From Catenulispora yoronensis (GTDB lineage: Bacteria; Actinomycetota; Actinomycetes; Streptomycetales; Catenulisporaceae): DNA of 64,000 bases. The notes under the pieces were generated by a model. That model had not been told where the DNA came from. It saw only the letters and a list, made by a program, of their open reading frames with translations, and did no database searches. The DNA lies in the NCBI RefSeq assembly GCF_039531695.1, contig NZ_BAAAQN010000010.1, positions 124,001 to 188,000 of the forward strand, given 5' to 3'. Positions 52,501 to 61,500 of this stretch are shown piece after piece (within the stretch, counting starts at the first letter, position 1; the number at the start of each line of letters is the position of its first letter). The translations under genes and the position numbers were made by a program.

Positions 52501-55500
52501 AGTCCTCGACGGACTTGCGGACGCCGGGACGGTTCTCGATCAGGGCGCTGTCGATCAGCCGGTCGCCGAAGGAGCTGGCGACGGCGTGGCCGAGTACGGT
52601 CAGCACCGGCGTACGGCCCAGGTAGGGGTAGTCGAGGTCGAGCTTCGGCGGGTGCGGGACCTGCGTGCCGTCCGGCTGCCAGGTGCTCGGGGTGAAGACG
52701 CGGAAGGCGCCGTCCACCTTCGTGATCAGCTTCTCCGTCCCGTCGTCCAGGACGACCTTCGTGCTGGCGACGGCGTCCTGGCGGTGGCCGGTCCACACTG
52801 TCGTGTTCGGGGCCTTGACCGGCACGCCGAGGTTGTCGGCGAGCTGTTGGGCGAAGCCGTGGTCCAGGGCGCCGGAGTCGCAGACCAGCAGGCGGATCGG
52901 GAGCCGGTCGGTCTGCCACTCGGGAGTGTGGCGCAGCAGGTTGGCCAGGTCGCGGGCGGCCAGTCTCGTGTCGCCGACCTCCATCAGCGTCGCGGTGCCG
53001 TGCCCCACGACCGTGAAGTGGCCCGCTTCCGGCGCGACCAGCAGGGAGACCCGGACGTACGCCAGGTCCTCGTCCGAGCCGCGGTCGTGGGTGGTCAGGT
53101 CGGCGTCCAGGTCCACATTGTGGATCAACATGCCGCGACCGTCGGCGCGCACCATCACGTGCTTCGTCTTGAACCACTGCGCCTCCACATGGTGGGTGAA
53201 GGCGCTCACGTTGTTCGTCAGGACGTCGGCGTCGTCCGGTCCGATGCCGAGCAGTTCGGCGGACAGGCGGCGGTGGAACAGCGTTCCTTGGAGCGCTGCT
53301 CGGTCCTGCTCCGGCTCGATGCCCGCGATGACGCTGTGCACCTGCTTGAGCAGGGCGTGGCGCTCGTCGGCGTCCGCGGCCTCGGCCGCGCGGAAGATCA
53401 GACTACGGATGGAGTCCGTCGACGGTTCGTCCAGGAAGTGTCGGCCGGGGACCTCGAAATGGGACCAGAGCTGGTCTGCGACCGTCCTCCACTGCTGACG
53501 CCGATCCTCCTCGGAGGTGTCCTGCCGGGTGACCAACCGGGTGTCCGGCCGGGTACCCGACCGCGTGTCCGATTCGGTGGGCAGCTCCAGTGACGGCTGC
53601 GGGTCCTTGCCGCCGCTGTCGGCGCGGTGCCTGGACTCGGCCAGGAGGTGCAGCGCCTGCCGCACTTCCGAACCGGGTGCGGCGACCCATCGCATCCATT
53701 CGAGCGTTTCCCCGGTGAGGACGTGGTCCAGGGTGTCGCGGGCGCTCTCGAACAGCCGCAACCGTTCCTCGCTGCCTTCGCCGGTCCGGCTCATGGCGTC
53801 CCGCCAGGCGGTGACGACCGCTCGCACTTCCGGCTTGGCCCGGTCCGGCGCGCTCTCGACGAGCTCGTCGCCGAAGGGTCCGGCGATGGCCCGGCTCAGG
53901 ACGGTCAGTGCGGGCCGTCGGCCCAGGTAGGGGTAGGTGAGGTCGAGCTGCGGCGGAGTTCGGTGCTCGGTGCCGTCCGCGTCCACGGCGCGCGGTCGGA
54001 AAACGCGGAACAACCCGTCCGTGACGTCGCTGGTGCCCGGCCGGACCACGCCGTCGATGGCGTACTGGACGGTGCTGGCGTACACGGCCCGGTCGGCCGC
54101 GATCCACGCCGTCGTGTTCGGAGCGGTGACCTCCACGCCGAGTTCGTCGGCGAGTTGCTGGGCGAAGCCTTCGTCCTTCTGGCCGGTGTTGCAGGCGAGC
54201 AGCCGGATCGGACGCTTGTCGTCCGCCCATTCCGGAGTGTGGCGCAGCAGGTTGGCCAGGTCGCGGGCGGACAGGCGAACGGTGCCGAAGCCCACACTGT
54301 CGGGGTGGCCGTGGACGGCGATCGAGAAGTGACCGGGGTCCGGCAGATACGTCAGGTTGTGCTCGCGGAATCGCTCCGAGGACTCCAGGTCTGCGATCCA
54401 GAGGCCCGCGAGGTCTCCGCGGACCAGCATGTGACGTTCCTGGAACCGGTGCGCCTCCTCGGCGCTGGTGAAGGCGGCCAGCTCGGTTCCGCCGCGCTCG
54501 GTTTCGCCGTGCTCGAAGTCGCCGCCATGGCGGAGCAACTCCTTGGACAGGAGCTGGTGGAACCGTGAACCCTGCACGGCGTCCCGGACCCGTCCCGGTT
54601 CGAGGCTCGCGATGTCGGAGTGCAGCCTACTGAGCAACGTGTGGCGCCGTTGGGCGGTGAGAGCCCACCTGGCGCGGGAGATCAGCCGCTGGTAGTCCGC
54701 CCGGGGCAGGTCCAGCTCGGGCGAGTCGAGGTCGCCGAGCAGGCGCCGGAACTCCCTGGCGGTGTCGAGCCATTCCAGACGCGTGACGAGCGACTCGGCC
54801 CGCGGCAGGACGAACGGCTGGGAGACCGTGTCGGAGCCGGAGTCCACGGGCTCGTGGGCGTACGTTACCTGCTCCGACGACAGCGACGGCTGCGGGTCCT
54901 TGCCGCCGCTGTCGGCGCGGCGCCTGGACTCGGCCAGGACACGCAGGGCCTGGCCCGCTTCCGAATCGGGGGCGGCGACCGTCCGCATCCAGGCGACCGT
55001 TTCCGGTGTCAGGGCTCTGTCGAGGGTGTCGCGAGCGGCCTCGAAGGCGCTCAGCTTCTCCTCGCTGTACTCGCCGGCCCGGCTCATGAGATCCCGCCAG
55101 GCGGCGACGACCACGCGTACTTCCGGCTTGGCCCGGTCCGGCGCCCCGGCGACCAGGTCGTCGCCGAAGGCGCCGGCGATGGCCCGGCTTAGTACGGTCA
55201 GGGCGGGCCGCCGACCCAGGAAGGGGTAGGTGAGGTCGAGCTGCGGCGGGACGCGGTGCTCGGTGCCGTCCGCGTCGACGGTGCGGGGTCTGAAGACGCG
55301 GAACGCGCCGTCCGTGACGTCGCTGGTGCCCGGCCGGACCACGCCGTTGATGGCGTATCTGATAGTGGTGGCGAACGCGGGGCGGCCGACCGACGCCCAG
55401 GCTCTCGTGTTCGGGGCCTTGACCTCCACGCCGAGTTCGTCGGCGAGCTGCTGGGCGAAGCCGTCGTCCTTCTGACCGGTGTTGCAGGAGATCAGCCGGA

Positions 55501-58500
55501 TCGGTCTCTTGTTGGCCGCCCACGACGGGATGTGGCGGATCAGGTTCGCGAAGTCGCGGGCGGTCATCCGCACGGAGCCGAATCCCACCGAGTCCGGAGT
55601 GCCGTGGATCGCGATGCTGAAATAGCCCGGTTGAGGAAGAACGCCCAGATGGGCGGGGCGGTTCGCGATCGGTTCCGACTCCAGGTCGGCGATCCACGCG
55701 CCGGTGCGGTCCTCCCGCAGCAGCATGTGCTGGCGCAGGAACCGGTGCGCCTCCTCGGCGCTGGTGAAGGCGCCCAGGTCGGTTCCGCCGAGGTCGGACT
55801 CGCCTCCGAGGCGGAGCAGCTCCTTGGTCAGGTGCTGGTGGAACCGTGACCCCTGCACAGCGTTCCGGACCCGGTCCGATTCGAGGCTGGCGATGTCGGA
55901 GCGCAGCCGTTCGAGCAGGGTGCGGCGCCGGCCGGCGGAGAGGGCCCAGCCGGCGTCGGAGATCAGCTTCCGGTAGGCGCGCCGCGGGATGGCCAGGCTG
56001 GGAGCGTCGAGGTCGGCGAGCAGGCGCCGGGATTCCTTCGAGGCGCTGAGCCATTCCCGGCGCGCGCTGAAGGGCATGGCGAGCGGCTCGGCGAGTGGCT
56101 CGGCGCGTGTCTCGGAATGCGGCTCGGCATGCGGCTCGGCATGCGGTTGGTTGAGCGGCCGGGGCTCGTCGTCGTGGCGCCCGATCACGGTGTGGGTCGG
56201 AGTTGTCGTTCCGGCCATGACGTCCGGATGGTCCGGCCGGGAGCCGCGAATCAGGTCATTGACAGTGATCCGCCCGCTGTGCGGACTCGCTTGATGGGCG
56301 CGGTCGGAGAGGTCCCGCAGCCAGTCGTGCATGGTGCGGCCGGTACCGAGGCCGGGGTGGTCGGCCGTCAGCCGGCCGCGGAACAGGCTGAGGTCGTCGA
56401 GCGTCAACGGTTGTTCGGAGGTGCTGTGGCCCGGTTGTCTGCGGTAGAGCCCCACCACCTTCCAGAGCCCGCGTCGCTGGTCGGGGGTCAGTTCGCCGCG
56501 CTGATCGCCGGTCAGCTCCTGCTCCAGGGCCATGGTGTCCACCGCGCGGTACCAGCGGTCGGCCCGCGCCTTGGTGCCGAGTCTGCTGCCGGCCGGCCTG
56601 GGGCTCAGCCGGTCGGCGAGGTCGTCGGGGGCCATGCCCTTCGAGAGATGGCTGACGTATTCGGCGTACTGGGCATGGCGCGCGGAGGTGTCCGCGGTGA
56701 TACCGCGCAGGTGGCGGGTCTCGGCCGCCCGCGCTCCGGCCGCCCGTGCCCGGGCTTCGAGGCGTGGGTTCCGCGCTCGGGCCTCGGCCGCTCGGGCTGC
56801 GATCCCGGGGGGCTGCGGGTCCCCCACGCCGAGGAGGGCGAACTCCCGGGAGGCGGACAGGGCGTCCAGCGCGTGGGTCACTTCCGTCCCGGGCTCGACG
56901 ATCCCGATCATCCAGGCGATCGTCTCCGTTGTCAGCACCTTGTCGAGGTTGTCGCGGGCGGTCTCGGCGAGCCGGAACGTCGTCTCGCTCCTGCCGTCGG
57001 GCCGGCCGGTCAGCTCTCGCCATTCCGCGACGGCGGCGCGCAGCGCGGTGCGGTCCTTGACGCCGCGCCTCGAAGCCTGCCGGAGCAGTTCGTCGCCGAG
57101 CGGTCCGGCGACGGCTCGGCCCAGGACGGTCAGCGCCGGTCCGCGGCCCAGGTACGGGTACTCGGTGTCGAGCCGGACCGGACGCCGGAGCAGCGTGCCG
57201 TCCGGGGTCCGGCCGGCCGGGCTGAAGATGCGGAAGGCGCCGGTCGCGGCCAGGGGCAGTCGGACCGTCCCGTCGGGGCCGACGACCACCGCGCTGGCGT
57301 AGGCCGGGCCGTTCGGGGATGCCCACGCCGCCGTGTTCGGGGCCTTCACCTCCACGCCGAGATCGTCGGCGAGCTGCTGGGCGAAGCCCTCGTCCTTCTC
57401 GCCGGTCTCGCAGGAGATCAGCCGGATCGGGCGCCGGAAGCCGGCGTCCGCCCACTCCGGGGTGTGGCGCAGCAGATTGGCGAGGTCGCGGGCGGCCAGG
57501 TGCCGGTCCCCGAAGAACACCCGGTCCGGATCGCCGTGCACGAAGACGGTGAAGTAGTCGCCGTCCGGCGCGGAGTGGATGCCGGAATCGCGGATCCCGG
57601 CGTCCTTCGCCGACTCGGGGTCCCGGATGCGCATGCCGGTGTTGTCCGGGCGCAGCCGTACATAGGACTTCCGGAACTCGGCTGCTTCTTCGGGATGGTG
57701 GAAGGCGGCCCGGTCGTTCCGGATGACGTCGGGGTCCCCCGGTCTGAGGCCGAGCAGCTGCTCGGACAGATCGCGGTGGAACCGCGAGCCCTGCACAGCG
57801 AGCCGCAGCCGGTCCGGTTCGAGGTTCGCGATGGTGGTGTGCAGCTGCTTGAGCAGCGCGTAGCGGCTGTCCTCGTCGGCGGCCCGGCCGGCGCGCAGGA
57901 CCACCTCCTGGACGAGGTCCGGCGCCAGGTGGCCGACCAGCGGCCCGAGGTCCTCGAACAGGCGCAGGGATTCCTGGGCCTCCCGCTTCCATCCGCTCAG
58001 GGTCTCGGGCGTCGGCGGGCCGAAATCCAGGTCGCCTTCGGGGCGGTTCGAAATGTGGACCGTGCGGGTCCTGCGGATCCTGCGGACGCTGCGCACTGTG
58101 CTGGTTGTGCTGGTTGTACTGGTCGTGCTGGTCGTGCTGGTCGAACGTGTCGTCCCGCCCGGCCGGTGCCCGCCGGCCGAGGGGCTCCCGCCTTGCCGCC
58201 GGCGGGCGCGCAGCAGGTCCGCGACACTGATCCGTTCGGTTCCCGGGCGCGCCGCGTCGGCGTGTTCTGCGAGGTCGCGGAGCCAGGTGCGCAGTGTCCT
58301 CCCCGCTCCGAGGCTGGGGTCCTGGGCGGCCAGAAAGCTCCGGAAGTCACTGAGGTCGTTGATGGTCACAGGACGATCGGGGGCACCGGTGCCGTAGTGC
58401 CGATGGAACAGGTCCACCAGCTTCCAGACTCCACGCTTCTGGGAGTTGGTGAGGGAACCGCCGAGTTCCGCTATCAAGGAAAAGGTGTCCGCCCGGACCA

Positions 58501-61500
58501 CGACACTCAGCGGCTGGGCGTCCCGCCCTCCGCGATCTGTGCGTTCCCTCGAAGCAGTCAGAGCGTGCAGTGCCTGGCTCACTTCCGACCCGGGGTCGGC
58601 GACCGCGAGCATCCGCTCGATCGTCTTGGGCGTCAGTGCTTTGTCGAGGGCGTCGCGGACGGTCTCGGAGAACCGGAATGCCGTCATGGTCCGGTCGCCC
58701 GTGAGGCTCATCAGGAGCCGTAGGCCTTCGACGGCCTTGCGGAGTTCCGGGCGGTACTCCGTGTCCATCGCGATCAGCCGGTCGCCAAAAGGTCCGGCGA
58801 TGGCTCGGCCCAGTACGGTCAGGGCGGGCTTGCGGCCCAGGTAGGGGTAGGCGGTGTCGAGCCGGACCGCGGGGTGTGCTGCGGGGTGTGCCGTGCCGTT
58901 CGGGTGCGCCGAGCGTGGGCTGAACGTGCGCATGACGCCGTCCACCGCCGGGATCGGCTTGACCGATCCGTTCGGGAGGACGATCTTCTCGCTGACGTAG
59001 ACCTCGCCGTCGGGGCTGAGCCACGCCGTCGTGCTCGGGGCCGTGACCTCGACGCCGAGGTCGTCGGCGAGCTGCTGGGCGAAGCCGTCGTCCTTGGCGC
59101 CGGTATGGCAGGAGACCAGCTGGACCGGGCGCGGGCGGTTCGCCCACTCCGGGGTGTGGCGCAGCAGGTTGGCGAGGTCGGGGGCGGACAGGTGCCGGTC
59201 GCCGACGAACACCCGGTGCGGGGCACCGTGCAGGGTGATGGTGAACCGGTCAGGGTTCGGCCGGAGCGTTCCCGCGACGGAGAGGGTGCGCATGTCCTTC
59301 TCGGAGCCCAGATCGCGGATCCACACTCCGCTGTCGTCCGGACTCACATCCATGTAGTCCTCCCGGAACAGCTTCGCCTCCAGGTAATGGCGGAAGGCGG
59401 CCCTGTCGTTCTGGGCGACGAAGGAGTCCTGGGGGTCGAGTCTGAGCAGTTCCTGGGTCAGGTGACGGTGGAACCGCGAGCCTTGCACGGCCTCCCGCTC
59501 CGCTATGACTTCCAGGCGGGCGACGGCGTAGTGCAGCAGCTTGAGCCGGATGTGGCGTTCGTCGGCATCGGCGGCCTGGCCGACCCGGGTGAGCGGGTCC
59601 CTCAGGTCGGCGGGTGGAAGATGATCCACCAGCGGGGCGATGTCCTGGAACAAGCGCTCGGAGTACCGCGCTTCTTGCTGCCAGTGCTTCAGGGTCTCGG
59701 GTGTGGGCGGGGCGAAGGACCGGTCCTGGTCGAGGAAGCCGAGCGCGCTGCCGACCGACCGCGGCGTGCGGTACGAACCGCCCCGGTCGTCCGGCCGGGC
59801 GCCGCGGACCAGGTTCGCGACGGTGATCCGGCCGGGCCTCCGGCTCGCCTCGCCCGCCCGCTCCGCCATGGTCCGAAGCCAGGCTCGCGGGCTCTCGCCG
59901 ATGCCGAGGTCGGCGTGTTCGCCGGTCAGCCGGACCCGGAATCCGGCCAGGTCGTCGAGCGTCAGAGGCCGGTCGGAGAGGTCGGCGCCGGGCGTTTTGC
60001 GGTACAGGCCCACGATTTTCCAGAGGCCGCGCCGCTGTTCGTCGGTCAGGTCGTCGCCGAGCTCCCGTTCCAGGGACATGGTGTCGACCGCGCGGTACCA
60101 GCGCTCGGCGAGACGCTGACCACTGAGCGATCTCTTCGCCGGTGCCGGGCTCACCTCGGCAGCGAATCTGTCCGGGTTCGGATATTTCAGAACGCTCTCG
60201 GCGTACCTCGCGTATTCGACGTGGCGCTGATAAGCGTCCGCGCCGGTGCGGCCGCTGCGAGGGAACGCATGGGCATCGGCGAGCAGGGTTTCGAGCTGCG
60301 AGTCCTTGTCGAAGTCGCCATCCTGGCCGAAGCGTCGTCGCACCACGTCGCGCAGGGCCTTGGCCGTCCACAGCGGGTCCTGGTGGCCGTCGGGCGCGAA
60401 CGCGTGCAGCAGGTCCGTGATCTTCGCGGCCTCCCGCGCCTGTCGCGGGTCCAGCATGAGGGTGCTGCCGGTCAACAGGTTGTGGACGCGGGAGATGTCC
60501 TGGCCGCGTTCCCGGTCGACGGCGGGGATTCCGGCCTTCCTGAGCTGACCGGCGATGGTCCCGTCGGGCGGCGGCGGTTCGTCGTTCCCGACCGCGGAGT
60601 GGATCCTGGCGGTCGGGAACAGCCCGCTGTCGTGCAGATAGTCCTTGACCGGCAGCGGGATCGACCGGTTCCGGAGCTTGTCGGCCACGACGAACCGTCC
60701 GGACACCACGATGTCCGGCTCCGGGTGGCGATCAGTCGGCCAGGTCTCGTGCATGGTGTGCAGGACGGCGTGCCAGATCCGTTCGCGGTCCCCGGGTGCG
60801 GCCTTGGCGATGATGTCGGCGGCGGCGGGCAGGTACAGAACGCCCTCGCGGTTGACGGCTTCACGGTGCAGGACCGCCACCGCGGCCCGGACCGCGTCCC
60901 GCGCCGGCAGGTCTTCGGGGCGGTGGTTCGAGAGCCAGCTCTTGGCGGATCCGGCGACGAGGTGGTCGTCGGTGATCGCCCGGAACCACCTGCGGTCTGC
61001 CTTTTCCTTGAACTGCCCTGCCAGCCGGTCGTAGGACCACGAGGTGGGACCGGTGCGGTTGACGACCTCGACGCGCGGGCTGTGGTGATAGAGCTGGGCG
61101 GTGGCGAACAAGGGCAGGGATTCATGGAGCCGCGAGGGCTCGCCCCTGACCTCGTTCTCGGCCAGCAGCCGGCGCACGGGGACGGTGTAGCGGGTCCGCA
61201 GATCCTCGCGGTATTCGCGCACGATCGGGTTGCGCGGCGGCGCGATGAAGGCCGAGTTGTTGACGGTCCGGCCGTTCATGGTGGAGATGGCGAAGTGCTG
61301 GTGCTCGGTGTCGTGCGAGAGCGCGGCCATGAGGGCCGTCAGCTCCGCGGACGCGCGGTTGTCGCCGTCGGTGTAGGCGCCCCCGAACCGGTGCAGGATG
61401 TCCATCCGCAGCAGGTCGCTGGCTCCCGCGTACCCGCTGCCGGTGGTGCGCGCCCGTTCGGTGGCGATCTGGTGGTGCAGGTCGGCCCGGTCGGTGCCGG

